A DNA stretch of 14,581 bases from Lachnospiraceae bacterium (GCA_030825115.1 JAPJQL010000057.1:1-14581); one strand, 5' to 3'. Positions 1-7,012 are shown, counted from the first letter of the stretch. Program-made: numbers and translations. The notes: generated from the letters alone by a model not told the origin.

Positions 1-32
1 AAAACACTATGTATTTTATATAATAATACTAT

Positions 33-61
33 TTTACATATATATCAAGTGAGAATATACT
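33..61 (+). promoter_or_regulatory. Promoter of the chrA-like operon
   Basis: A TTTACA hexamer (33-38) lies 17 bases before TATACT (56-61); each matches the sigma-A consensus at 5 of 6 positions. Transcription would begin near 68, just before the AGGAGGGG ribosome binding site (71-78). The leader would then be very short. The assignment rests on sequence match only. Confidence 0.6.
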
Positions 62-84
62 GATAGTGTAAGGAGGGGATTTTG

Positions 85-645
85 ATGAATGAAAAAAGAA
101 AACGGTTAGTAAAACTGTTCTTGTCTACCTTGTATCTGAGTGCATTTACGTTTGGCGGCGGGTATGTCATCGTGACGCTGATGAAAAAGAAATTCGTGGA
201 TGAATATCACTGGATCGACGGTCAGGAGATGCTGGATCTGGTGGCGATCGCCCAGTCGGCTCCGGGGGCGATCGCGGTAAATGGAGCAATTGTGGTGGGA
301 TATAAGCTTGCCGGTATCCTGGGGGCTGTTGTGGCGATCATAGCAACGATCATACCGCCGTTTTTGATTATCTCGGCTGTGTCTTTTTTCTACGTTGCAT
401 TCCAGCAAAACATTTATGTGAAGATGATGCTGGATGGGATGCAGGCGGGGGTTGGCGCTGTAATTGCGGTGGTAGTATATGATATGGGAAAAGGGATTAT
501 AGTGGGAAGAAACTGGATTTCCATCGTCATTATGTTTGCGGCATTTGCGGCAAACTATGTATTTAAGGTAAATGTGATTTATGTAGTTCTTGTATGTGGA
601 GCATTTGGTATTGTGAGAACGTTGTGGGGGGAGAGACGGTCATGA
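85..645 (+). CDS. ChrA-family transporter half protein, first subunit
   Basis: This is a 186-residue membrane protein of the chromate transporter (CHR/ChrA) family in its short-chain form, where two half-size proteins from adjacent genes are thought to pair. After a basic N-terminus it shows F-x-F-G-G-G-Y (about 21-27), the loop A-I-A-Q-S-A-P-G-A-I-A-V-N (about 54-66), and several hydrophobic segments to the end. The family is known for chromate efflux, but this Gly-Gly-Gly-Tyr branch has not, to my knowledge, been clearly tied to chromate. The ATG at 85 is preferred over an in-frame TTG at 82, because it is 6 bases from AGGAGGGG and the TTG only 3. The stop overlaps the next start as ATGA, so the two subunits are probably translationally coupled. 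The family assignment is firm; the substrate is not. Confidence 0.87.
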   Translation: MNEKRKRLVKLFLSTLYLSAFTFGGGYVIVTLMKKKFVDEYHWIDGQEMLDLVAIAQSAPGAIAVNGAIVVGYKLAGILGAVVAIIATIIPPFLIISAVSFFYVAFQQNIYVKMMLDGMQAGVGAVIAVVVYDMGKGIIVGRNWISIVIMFAAFAANYVFKVNVIYVVLVCGAFGIVRTLWGERRS

Positions 646-1232
646 TGATATATCTGCAATTGTTTTTGAGTTTTCTCCAGATTGGGCTTTTCAGCTTTGG
701 GGGCGGATATGCGGCGATGCCGCTGATCCAGAGCCAGGTGGTGGATCAGCATCATTGGCTTACCATTACAGAGTTTACGGATCTGATAACGATATCCCAG
801 ATGACGCCGGGACCGATTGCGGTGAATTCGGCAACGTTTGTAGGGATAAAGATAGCCGGATTTGGCGGGGCGGCGGTGGCGACGATAGGATGTATCCTTC
901 CGTCCTGTATCCTGGTGACGGGTCTTGCATATATCTATCTGAGATACCGCAAGATGACCGTGCTGCAGGGCATTCTGGGTTCTCTCCGGCCTGCTGTGGT
1001 GGCAATGATAGCGACGGCGGGGCTGACGATTCTGATTTCTGCATTCTGGGGAACTTCCGGGACCGTGGGAGCAGGGCTTGCGGCGCTGAGGTCGATCCGG
1101 CTGGATATGGTCCTGATCTTTGCGGGAGCTATATGGCTTTTAAAATATAAGCATTGGAATCCGATTCTGGTCATGGTTCTTTGTGGTGTGATGGAAACTG
1201 TAATAAGTATGACGGGGAGGGCGTTAGCATGA
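642..1232 (+). CDS. ChrA-family transporter half protein, second subunit
   Basis: This 196-residue membrane protein is a paralogue of the gene before it. It shows F-S-F-G-G-G-Y (about 17-23) and S-Q-M-T-P-G-P-I-A-V-N (about 52-62), the latter with the canonical Pro-Gly-Pro that the first subunit has as Pro-Gly-Ala. The remainder is hydrophobic and alpha-helical. Short-chain CHR proteins are normally encoded as such pairs and are thought to insert in opposite orientations to form one transporter. The start at 642 (with a second Met codon at 645) overlaps the upstream stop by 4 bases; its own ribosome binding site (GGGGGGAGAG) is weaker, in keeping with coupling. Its stop also overlaps the next start. 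The family is clear, while transport of chromate, sulfate or another anion is not shown by the sequence. Confidence 0.87.
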   Translation: MMIYLQLFLSFLQIGLFSFGGGYAAMPLIQSQVVDQHHWLTITEFTDLITISQMTPGPIAVNSATFVGIKIAGFGGAAVATIGCILPSCILVTGLAYIYLRYRKMTVLQGILGSLRPAVVAMIATAGLTILISAFWGTSGTVGAGLAALRSIRLDMVLIFAGAIWLLKYKHWNPILVMVLCGVMETVISMTGRALA

Positions 1233-1720
1233 AATATCAGTTTAAAGGGATTGCAGGAAGATGGAGCGTATACGATGAAAAAGGAAATCGCGCAGGGACA
1301 GTCCGGCGATGTATGGGAGGAAAGCTGGAGTATCAATACGAGGGTAAAAGGCAGGAATTTAAGATACGCAGAAAAGCCAATCAAATGTGGCTGGAACAGG
1401 ACGGGGAGGTATTTTTCTCTGGAAACATCCGGTATCCTTCGGATGCAGACGGAAAGCCGATCGCCAAATCCTTCTTCTGCCCGCCGATGCCGGAGGAACT
1501 GGAGCTGGAGAGAACGGGGGAGACATGGAGGCTTCACCAGAGGCCGGACCGGAACATTGAAATCTACTACAATGGAAACCGGGTTGGAATTTTGAAAGGC
1601 ATGGTGGTTGGCGCGAAAACCCTGGAGTGGAGCGGAGATGAGAAGCTTTTGGACAGGGGGCTTTTGTGTTTTGCGCTGGGAGTGTATATGGCGGAGGATG
1701 ATACGGTATATGCCGTGTGA
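1229..1720 (+). CDS. Small beta-rich protein, possibly tubby C-terminal/LURP-one-like
   Basis: This 163-residue soluble protein is of unknown function and shows no signal peptide or membrane segment. The sequence alternates short polar and hydrophobic strands with turns, for example W-S-V-Y-D-E-K-G-N (about 12-20), then W-R-L-H, I-E-I-Y-Y-N-G-N-R-V-G and a late hydrophobic segment, G-L-L-C-F-A-L-G-V-Y. This resembles the tubby C-terminal/LURP-one-related (LOR) beta-barrel fold, in which a hydrophobic helix runs through a barrel; that is a pattern-based guess. The ATG at 1229 overlaps the previous stop as ATGA and has GGGGAGG 8 bases upstream, which rules out longer in-frame starts. It is the last gene of the chrA-like operon, directly before the terminator, and may serve that transporter. 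Confidence 0.72.
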   Translation: MKYQFKGIAGRWSVYDEKGNRAGTVRRCMGGKLEYQYEGKRQEFKIRRKANQMWLEQDGEVFFSGNIRYPSDADGKPIAKSFFCPPMPEELELERTGETWRLHQRPDRNIEIYYNGNRVGILKGMVVGAKTLEWSGDEKLLDRGLLCFALGVYMAEDDTVYAV

Positions 1721-1746
1721 TGTTGTATGGGATGTGAACAGATTGT

Positions 1747-1787
1747 ACCGGGGAGACTAAAACGAGAGTTTGTCTCCCCGGTTTTTT
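1747..1787 (+). terminator. Rho-independent terminator of the chrA-like operon
   Basis: A perfect 11-bp stem, ACCGGGGAGAC (1747-1757) with GTCTCCCCGGT (1772-1782), closes a 14-base loop and runs into six T residues (1782-1787). It lies 26 bases after the stop of the small beta-rich protein and separates that operon from the ECF genes. Confidence 0.92.
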
Positions 1788-1859
1788 ACAATAAAAAGAA
1801 TCAGTCTGCTTTTATTTTAAATAATGATATTTCAATAAATGGGAAGTTATGCTTTTTAC

Positions 1860-1888
1860 TTGACTGTCGCAATGATTTCGCTTAAAAT
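1860..1888 (+). promoter_or_regulatory. Promoter of the ecfA1-ecfA2-ecfT-truA operon
   Basis: TTGACT (1860-1865) and TAAAAT (1883-1888) are spaced by 17 bases, each 5 of 6 to the sigma-A consensus. The predicted start near 1895 gives a leader of about 45 bases before the ecfA1 ATG. The promoter lies after the upstream terminator, so the ECF operon can be expressed independently of the chrA-like operon. Confidence 0.65.
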
Positions 1889-1939
1889 TGAGAAACATAT
1901 GGGTAATGATTGTGTTACCAAAGAAAGGAAGAGTCCGCT

Positions 1940-2833
1940 ATGGGGATTATCAAGGCTTCCAAGTTAATATACGATTATGTCCGCAGGGATGAAGAAGACC
2001 ATGTGGAGGAGATAAACCGCGCCATCGATGAGCTGACCCTGGACATCAAGACCGGGGATTTTGTGGCAGTTCTGGGGCACAACGGCTCCGGCAAGTCCAC
2101 CTTTGCCAAACAGATTAATGCCATCCTGCTTCCCACAGACGGGACGGTGTGGATCTCGGGGATGAGCACGGCGGACGACAGCCATATCTGGGATATCAGA
2201 AAGACGGCAGGGATGGTGTTCCAGAACCCGGACAACCAGATCATCGGCAATGTCGTCGAGGAGGATGTGGGCTTTGGACCGGAGAATCTGGGCGTGCCGA
2301 CGGATGAAATCTGGCGGAGGGTGGATGAGAGCCTGGAGGCGGTGGGGATGACCGCATACCGGATGAAGTCCCCGAACAAGCTGTCCGGCGGCCAGAAGCA
2401 GCGCGTGGCGATTGCAGGCGTGATGGCGATGAAGCCGGAGTGCATCATCCTGGACGAGCCTACGGCAATGCTGGATCCCAACGGCAGGAGAGAAGTGATA
2501 AAGACCATCCACGAGCTGAACAAAAAGGAAGGCATTACGGTGCTTTTGATCACTCATTACATGGAAGAGGTCATCGATGCAGACCGGGTGATCGTGATGG
2601 ATGACGGAAAGCTGGTGATGGACGGGACGCCGCAGGAGGTATTTTCCCGCGTGAAGGAGTTAAAATCATACCGTCTGGATGTGCCGCAGGTGACGGAGCT
2701 GGCTTATGAGCTGAAACGGGAAGGGGTGGACCTGCCGGACGGCATCCTGACAAGGGATGAGCTGATGGCGCACCTGCTTCCGATGATGAAAGAGCGCTAC
2801 CCGGACAAGGTAAGGCTGGAGGATGTGAGATAG
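1940..2833 (+). CDS. ecfA1: ECF transporter energy-coupling ATPase EcfA1
   Basis: This 297-residue cytoplasmic ATPase is one of the two ATP-hydrolysing subunits of a group II energy-coupling factor transporter, which drives uptake of vitamins or metals by interchangeable S-components. Visible motifs are Walker A G-H-N-G-S-G-K-S-T (about 46-54), the Q-loop glutamine in V-F-Q-N-P (about 95), signature L-S-G-G-Q-K-Q-R (about 148-155), Walker B I-I-L-D-E-P (about 169-174) and the switch histidine in I-T-H-Y (about 206). The ATG at 1940 has AGGAAG about 8 bases upstream; an in-frame TTG at 1910 lacks a good site. The gene is followed at once by ecfA2, ecfT and truA. No S-component gene is present, as expected for a shared module. 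Confidence 0.95.
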   Translation: MGIIKASKLIYDYVRRDEEDHVEEINRAIDELTLDIKTGDFVAVLGHNGSGKSTFAKQINAILLPTDGTVWISGMSTADDSHIWDIRKTAGMVFQNPDNQIIGNVVEEDVGFGPENLGVPTDEIWRRVDESLEAVGMTAYRMKSPNKLSGGQKQRVAIAGVMAMKPECIILDEPTAMLDPNGRREVIKTIHELNKKEGITVLLITHYMEEVIDADRVIVMDDGKLVMDGTPQEVFSRVKELKSYRLDVPQVTELAYELKREGVDLPDGILTRDELMAHLLPMMKERYPDKVRLEDVR

Positions 2834-3688
2834 ATGTCAATCAGGGCAGAACATGTGAATTACATTTATGGACAGGGAACGGCATTTGAGCAGTATGCGC
2901 TGAAGGATGTCAGTTTTGAGATTGAAGACGGGGAATTTGTCGGTTTGATCGGACACACCGGCTCCGGCAAATCCACGCTGATTCAGCATTTGAACGGACT
3001 GATCCGGGCCACGGACGGAGCAATCTATTATAATGGAGAGAATATATATCAGGACGGGTATGACATGAAGGCGCTCCGCAGCAAGGTGGGGCTGGTATTC
3101 CAGTACCCGGAGCATCAGCTTTTTGAAGTGGATGTGTTTTCTGACGTCTGTTTTGGACCGAAGAATCTGGGGATGACCGGAGATGCTCTGAAAGAACGCG
3201 CCGCCGAGGCGCTCCGGCAGGTCGGGCTGGAGGAAAAATACTGGGAGCAGTCTCCGTTTGAACTGTCCGGCGGACAGAAACGGCGTGTGGCGATCGCCGG
3301 CGTGCTGGCGATGCATCCCGATGTGCTGATCCTGGATGAGCCGACTGCGGGGCTGGACCCGAAGGGGCGTGACGAGATTCTGGAGCAGATATCGGCGCTC
3401 CATCAGGAAAAGGGGATGACGATCATTTTAGTATCCCACAGTATGGAGGATATTGCGCGGTATGCGGACCGGATCATTGTGATGAACCTTGGGGAAAAGG
3501 TGTTTGACGCGCCCCCAAAAGAGGTGTTCGGACATTACCGCGAGCTGGAACAGATTGGGCTTGCCGCTCCGCAGATCACTTATATTGTCCACGGTCTGAG
3601 AGAGCATGGCGTTCCGATCGCGGATGATATTACTACAGTGTCGGAGGCGAAGGATGCAATCCTGGCGCTTCTGAAGAAGGGTGAATGA
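2834..3688 (+). CDS. ecfA2: ECF transporter energy-coupling ATPase EcfA2
   Basis: The 284-residue second ATPase of the ECF module should form a heterodimer with EcfA1 on the inner face of the membrane, gripping the EcfT coupling helices. It shows Walker A G-H-T-G-S-G-K-S-T (about 40-48), Q-loop V-F-Q-Y-P-E-H-Q-L-F (about 88-97), signature L-S-G-G-Q-K-R-R (about 144-151), Walker B L-I-L-D-E-P-T-A-G-L-D (about 165-175) and switch His in V-S-H-S-M-E-D (about 202). The Y-P-E-H-Q-L-F segment is typical of EcfA2 and distinguishes it from the N-P-D-N-Q-I-I of EcfA1. The ATG follows the ecfA1 stop directly with no gap, and GGAGG lies inside the end of ecfA1. Confidence 0.95.
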   Translation: MSIRAEHVNYIYGQGTAFEQYALKDVSFEIEDGEFVGLIGHTGSGKSTLIQHLNGLIRATDGAIYYNGENIYQDGYDMKALRSKVGLVFQYPEHQLFEVDVFSDVCFGPKNLGMTGDALKERAAEALRQVGLEEKYWEQSPFELSGGQKRRVAIAGVLAMHPDVLILDEPTAGLDPKGRDEILEQISALHQEKGMTIILVSHSMEDIARYADRIIVMNLGEKVFDAPPKEVFGHYRELEQIGLAAPQITYIVHGLREHGVPIADDITTVSEAKDAILALLKKGE

Positions 3689-3689
3689 T

Positions 3690-4484
3690 ATGATACGGGA
3701 TATTACATTGGGACAATATTATCCGGTGGATTCGGTGCTGCACCGGATGGACCCGCGGACCAAACTGTTTGGGACGATGGTGTTCATCATATCCCTGTTT
3801 ATGGCAAACAGTATCTGGTGTTATGTGGCGGCCACGGTGCTGATGGCAGTGGCGATCCGGCTGTCCAAAGTGCCGTTTAAATTCATGGTGAAGGGGTTAA
3901 AGGCAATTTTGTTCCTGCTTTTGATCAGCGTCAGCTTCAACCTGTTTTTGACGGACGGGCGGGAGGTTTTCCGCATCGGATTTTTGAAGGTGACCTGGGA
4001 AGGGCTGCGCCTTGCCGGGTTTATGGCGCTCAGGCTGATATATCTGGTGATCGGCTCTTCCGCCATGACGCTGACGACCACGCCGAATGAGCTGACGGAC
4101 GGGCTGGAAAAGAGCCTTGGATTTTTAAATAAGATCGGAGTTCCGGTGCACGAGGTGTCGATGATGATGTCGATTGCGCTGCGGTTTATCCCGATTTTGA
4201 TAGAAGAGACGGACAAGATTATGAAGGCCCAGACTGCCAGGGGCGCTGATTTTGAGAGCGGCAACCTGATTCAGAAGGCAAAGAGCATGGTACCGCTTCT
4301 GGTGCCGCTGTTTATCTCGGCATTCAGGCGGGCGACAGACCTGGCGATGGCGATGGAAGCCCGCTGCTACCACGGCGGGGCAGGGCGGTCGAAGATGAAA
4401 CCGCTGCATTATGCCGGACGGGATTTTATGGCCTATGGAGCGTACTTTGTATATCTGGGAGTTGTGTTCTTTCTGCGGGCGTAA
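3690..4484 (+). CDS. ecfT: ECF transporter transmembrane coupling protein EcfT
   Basis: The 264-residue integral membrane scaffold links the ATPases to S-components. The N-terminal part has hydrophobic segments at about 26-55 and 70-88, followed by a long cytoplasmic coupling region and a last membrane segment at about 247-262. The two coupling motifs that sit in the ATPase grooves are visible: T-A-R-G (about 182-185), and E-A-R-C-Y (about 223-227), where Cys replaces the usual Gly. The ATG at 3690, one base after the ecfA2 stop, has GAAGAAGGG 8 bases upstream. An in-frame GTG at 3681 overlaps ecfA2 and lies inside that ribosome binding site, so it is less likely. Confidence 0.93.
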   Translation: MIRDITLGQYYPVDSVLHRMDPRTKLFGTMVFIISLFMANSIWCYVAATVLMAVAIRLSKVPFKFMVKGLKAILFLLLISVSFNLFLTDGREVFRIGFLKVTWEGLRLAGFMALRLIYLVIGSSAMTLTTTPNELTDGLEKSLGFLNKIGVPVHEVSMMMSIALRFIPILIEETDKIMKAQTARGADFESGNLIQKAKSMVPLLVPLFISAFRRATDLAMAMEARCYHGGAGRSKMKPLHYAGRDFMAYGAYFVYLGVVFFLRA

Positions 4485-4511
4485 GGCGCAGCTTGGGAAA
4501 GGAAAAATGGA

Positions 4512-5648
4512 ATGATGAAACGCGTAAAACTGGTGGTTGCCTATGACGGGACCAATTACTGCGGATGGCAGCTGCAGCCAAACGGCGTCACCATTGAGGA
4601 AGTGCTGAACCGCGCATTGTCGGAGCTTCTGCGGGAGGATATCATGGTGATCGGGGCGAGCCGCACAGATTCCGGGGTACACGCCATGGGAAATGTGGCT
4701 GTGTTTGACACGGCAAACAGGATGCCTGCAGACAAGATCTGCTTTGCCCTAAACCAGCGCCTGCCGGAGGATATCCGGGTGCAGTCCTCTGAGGAAGTAG
4801 CGGCAGACTGGCATCCGAGGAAGTGCAACTGTACGAAAACCTATGAATATAAGATCCTGAACAGGAAGATCAATATGCCGGTGCAGCGGCTGTATGCTCA
4901 TTTTTGCTATTTTCCCCTTGACGTCGAACTGATGCGGCAGGCGGCGCAGTATATCATAGGAGAGCATGATTTTAAGAGCTTCTGTACGGTGCGGACGCAG
5001 GCTGAGGAGACGGTGCGGACCATCTATAGCCTGGATATAGAGAAAGACGTGGATATGATCACGATCCGGATCAGCGGAAGCGGCTTCCTCTACAATATGG
5101 TACGGATCATCGCGGGAACGCTGCTGAAAGTCGGGATGGGAGTGTATCCGCCGGAGCATGTGGCGGAGATCATCGCGGCGCGGGACCGTCAGTGTGCGGG
5201 GCAGACAGCTCCGGCGCGGGGGCTGACCCTGGTCAGCCTGGACTATGAGACGGAGCTTCCCCAGTGGCATTACAGTGAAAACGAGGACTACAATTATGAT
5301 GTGCTCCAATCCCACATCAAAGAGGACGGGATCGCGTATCTGCTGGTGGAGCAGTGCGTGGACCGGGAGTGGGAAGGACTGCTGAAACGGAATATCCACC
5401 ATGCATTTCAAAATGGTGCAAAGGTGGTCTATCTGATCGACCTGGAAAAAGACCGCCTGCGTCCCGGAGACCGTTACGGCTATTACCAGATTGAGGAGGC
5501 GGCTCCTTCTGCTATGGGAGAGGCAATGATGCTTCTGACGGATGATGAGAATATGGCGCTGATGGAGATCCACTGTATGGCTAAGCGGAAGTCGGATGCA
5601 TTTCCGGTGTGGTATTGTGCAACGGACGCTTTTTTGTCACAGCCATGA
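4512..5648 (+). CDS. truA: tRNA pseudouridine(38-40) synthase TruA with C-terminal extension
   Basis: TruA converts uridines 38-40 of the tRNA anticodon arm to pseudouridine. The catalytic motif S-R-T-D-S-G-V-H-A is present with the nucleophile Asp53, as are the N-terminal Y-D-G-T-N-Y-C-G-W-Q strand (about 11-20), K-T-Y-E-Y (about 109-113), and G-S-G-F-L-Y-N-M-V-R-I-I-A-G-T-L (about 189-204). The family is usually about 245-260 residues; this one has 378. The synthase fold should end near residue 250. The remaining roughly 120 residues (from about nucleotide 5274) look like a separate soluble alpha/beta domain that I do not recognise. No frameshift is visible, so it is a genuine in-frame fusion. 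Two adjacent ATGs (4512 and 4515) are possible starts, with AAAGGA at 4498-4503. The stop abuts the stop of the convergent regulator gene. Confidence 0.93.
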   Translation: MMKRVKLVVAYDGTNYCGWQLQPNGVTIEEVLNRALSELLREDIMVIGASRTDSGVHAMGNVAVFDTANRMPADKICFALNQRLPEDIRVQSSEEVAADWHPRKCNCTKTYEYKILNRKINMPVQRLYAHFCYFPLDVELMRQAAQYIIGEHDFKSFCTVRTQAEETVRTIYSLDIEKDVDMITIRISGSGFLYNMVRIIAGTLLKVGMGVYPPEHVAEIIAARDRQCAGQTAPARGLTLVSLDYETELPQWHYSENEDYNYDVLQSHIKEDGIAYLLVEQCVDREWEGLLKRNIHHAFQNGAKVVYLIDLEKDRLRPGDRYGYYQIEEAAPSAMGEAMMLLTDDENMALMEIHCMAKRKSDAFPVWYCATDAFLSQP

Positions 5649-6350
5649 TCACAGTTCCTCCAACGTACTTTTCCCGGAAGCGATTGCTTCCATTGCTTCT
5701 GGATCACAGAGGATAAAGCAGCCTCCCTCTTTTTTGAGAAGCCCGCGTTCATAAAAAATAGTAAAAATATTGCTGACAGTGACCCGGCTGGTATTGATCA
5801 TGCTGGCCACGTCCTGATGAGTAAAGCGGATGTTGATACGGCATCCGCTTTTTTCCTCGACTCCATACTGCCGCGTCAGGTTGATCAGGAGCTGGGCAAT
5901 CCGCTGGATAGACTGGGTAAAGCTGAGTTCCAGCACCATATTGGTCAGGATTGAATTTTTCCGGCATAGCACCTGCATGATCAGGCTGGCCAGCTGCCAG
6001 TTTTGCTGCATGGCCTGTTCCAGCTCCTGAGTGGATATTTTGTAAATTTCGGCGTCTACGATGGCGACTGCAGATGACTGGTGGGGATGGTGCATCAGGC
6101 ATCCATGTTCTCCGCAGATACACCCTTCTTCTGCTATGAAAAATTGTTTTTCGCTGCCGTCGGAGCGGAACGATGTCAGGCGCACCCGGCCCTTTTTTAT
6201 GATATAGACAAAAGCAGAGGGGTCCTCCTCATGGAATAAAAAAGATTTTTTTCGATACAGCACAGGGGTATAACCGCTGATCAGGGGTTCCCATTCTTTT
6301 AAATCGATGCGTATCCAGGGAGATACGTTCTGAGTCCAAAAGGTTTCCAT
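5649..6350 (-). CDS. Crp/Fnr-family transcriptional regulator
   Basis: This 233-residue DNA-binding regulator has an N-terminal cyclic-nucleotide-type beta-barrel (about 20-105), a dimerization helix (about 107-160) and a C-terminal winged helix (about 165-225). The helix-turn-helix is F-T-H-Q-D-V-A-S-M-I-N-T-S-R-V-T-V-S-N-I (about 176-195). Compared with E. coli Crp, the recognition helix keeps the Arg equivalent to Arg180 but has Val for Glu181 and Asn for Arg185. In the phosphate-binding cassette (about 79-95) the cAMP-binding Arg is replaced (S-S-A instead of R-S-A), and Cys and His residues are unusually frequent, so the ligand is probably not cAMP. A minus-strand AAAGGAGG lies 9 bases before the ATG at 6350; an in-frame TTG at 6353 is an alternative. 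It reads away from the RidA/PLP genes and probably controls them. Confidence 0.9.
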   Translation of the reverse strand: METFWTQNVSPWIRIDLKEWEPLISGYTPVLYRKKSFLFHEEDPSAFVYIIKKGRVRLTSFRSDGSEKQFFIAEEGCICGEHGCLMHHPHQSSAVAIVDAEIYKISTQELEQAMQQNWQLASLIMQVLCRKNSILTNMVLELSFTQSIQRIAQLLINLTRQYGVEEKSGCRINIRFTHQDVASMINTSRVTVSNIFTIFYERGLLKKEGGCFILCDPEAMEAIASGKSTLEEL

Positions 6351-6415
6351 CAATCAGTTCCTCCTTTCCAGGCAAATGAATCCGTGTTTTCTGAAATTTC
6401 AAAGATTTGAAAAAA

Positions 6416-6444
6416 ATTATAATATAAAACACGACAAAAATCAA
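6416..6444 (-). promoter_or_regulatory. Promoter of the Crp/Fnr-type regulator
   Basis: Read on the minus strand, TTGATT (6444-6439) is followed after 17 bases by a perfect TATAAT (6421-6416). Transcription would start near 6409, leaving a leader of about 60 bases. The dyad at 6460-6475 is centred about 58 bases upstream of this start, so the regulator could also act on its own gene. Confidence 0.5.
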
Positions 6445-6459
6445 ATAAAACCGAAAATA

Positions 6460-6475
6460 TGTAAAGCGCTTTATA
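6460..6475. promoter_or_regulatory. Predicted Crp/Fnr-type operator, unit A
   Basis: The 16-base dyad TGTAAAGCGCTTTATA contains the perfect 12-base palindrome TAAAGCGCTTTA (6462-6473). It shares its half-sites with the dyad at 8398-8413: TGTAA-N6-TTA(C/T)A, with the same flanks (A before, GAA after). The layout is that of a Crp-family site (TGTGA-N6-TCACA) with A at the fourth half-site position. It sits in the divergent region between the regulator and the RidA-like gene. Confidence 0.68.
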
Positions 6476-6496
6476 GAATCGTCCTGACAAAAACGC

Positions 6497-6502
6497 TAAG
6501 AT
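6497..6502 (+). promoter_or_regulatory. -10 element for the RidA/PLP unit
   Basis: TAAGAT (4 of 6 to the consensus) begins 21 bases after the operator at 6460-6475. A start near 6509 would put the operator centre at about -41.5, the class II activator position of Crp/Fnr proteins, where the activator replaces the need for a -35. An alternative is CTGACA (6484-6489) with TACATT (6508-6513), spaced 18 bases. Confidence 0.5.
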
Positions 6503-6537
6503 AAAGGTACATTCTAAAAAAGAACCGAGGTGAAGAT

Positions 6538-6999
6538 ATGGTAGAAGAAAGGTTGAAAGAGCTGGGGGTGGAACTGCCGCAGATTCCGTCGCCTGTCGCC
6601 GCTTATGTTCCCGGTGTCTGTTCGGATGGGATCATCTATACATCCGGGCAGCTTCCCAGTATCGGAGGCGTAGTGAGGACAGGGCGGCTGGGCGCAGACA
6701 TGAGCGTGGAGGACGGATATGAGGCGGCAAGAATCTGTGCGCTGAACTGCCTTGCGGTTGTCAGGAATCTGGCAGGAAGCTTAGACCGTGTGGAACGTGT
6801 GTTGAAGGTGACGGGATTTGTAAACAGCACGCCGGAGTTTGAGAGTCAGCCGAAAGTGGTAAACGGCGCGTCCGAACTGCTGCAGCAGGTATTCGGAGAT
6901 AACGGCGTCCACAGCAGGAGTGCGGTTGGAGTCGGCAGTCTGCCGTTAGGCGCCTGCTGCGAGGTTGAAATGATTGTGAAATTGAAACAGGGAGAATAA
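6538..6999 (+). CDS. RidA/YjgF/YER057c/UK114-family protein
   Basis: This 153-residue protein belongs to the Rid superfamily. RidA itself hydrolyses reactive enamine/imine intermediates (such as 2-aminoacrylate) released by PLP enzymes, yielding a keto acid and ammonia. Family marks are S-D-G-I-I-Y-T-S-G-Q-L-P (about 29-40), the region N-C-L-A-V-V-R-N-L-A-G-S-L-D-R-V (about 70-85), and H-S-R-S-A-V-G-V-G-S-L-P (about 125-136). Arg127 there corresponds to the catalytic arginine of RidA, so imine deaminase activity is possible. The N-terminal extension (P-S-P-V-A-A-Y-V-P) recalls the longer non-RidA Rid subgroups. GAGGTG lies just upstream of the ATG. A class V PLP enzyme follows after 13 bases in the same transcript, which suggests that this protein handles its unstable product. 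The exact subgroup is not assigned. Confidence 0.9.
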   Translation: MVEERLKELGVELPQIPSPVAAYVPGVCSDGIIYTSGQLPSIGGVVRTGRLGADMSVEDGYEAARICALNCLAVVRNLAGSLDRVERVLKVTGFVNSTPEFESQPKVVNGASELLQQVFGDNGVHSRSAVGVGSLPLGACCEVEMIVKLKQGE

Positions 7000-7012
7000 G
7001 GAGGAAGTAAGG

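Noticed and set aside
4749..5573. Long minus-strand open frame (274 codons) across truA
   Set aside because: It lies wholly inside the plus-strand truA, which has clear family motifs. The translation is rich in His, Arg and Pro with no recognisable domain, as expected from the reverse of a GC-rich gene.
5676..5691. GGAAGC-GATT-GCTTCC hairpin just past the truA stop as a terminator
   Set aside because: The stem is only 6 bp, lies within the regulator coding sequence and has no T run on either strand.
6462..6473. TAAAGCGCTTTA as a CcpA catabolite-responsive (cre) site
   Set aside because: The core AAAGCGCTTT resembles cre, but the outer TG/CA positions do not fit. The sister site at 8398 lacks the central GCGC and keeps the outer TGTAA/TTACA, so a Crp/Fnr-type site explains both better. 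A cre role is not fully excluded.
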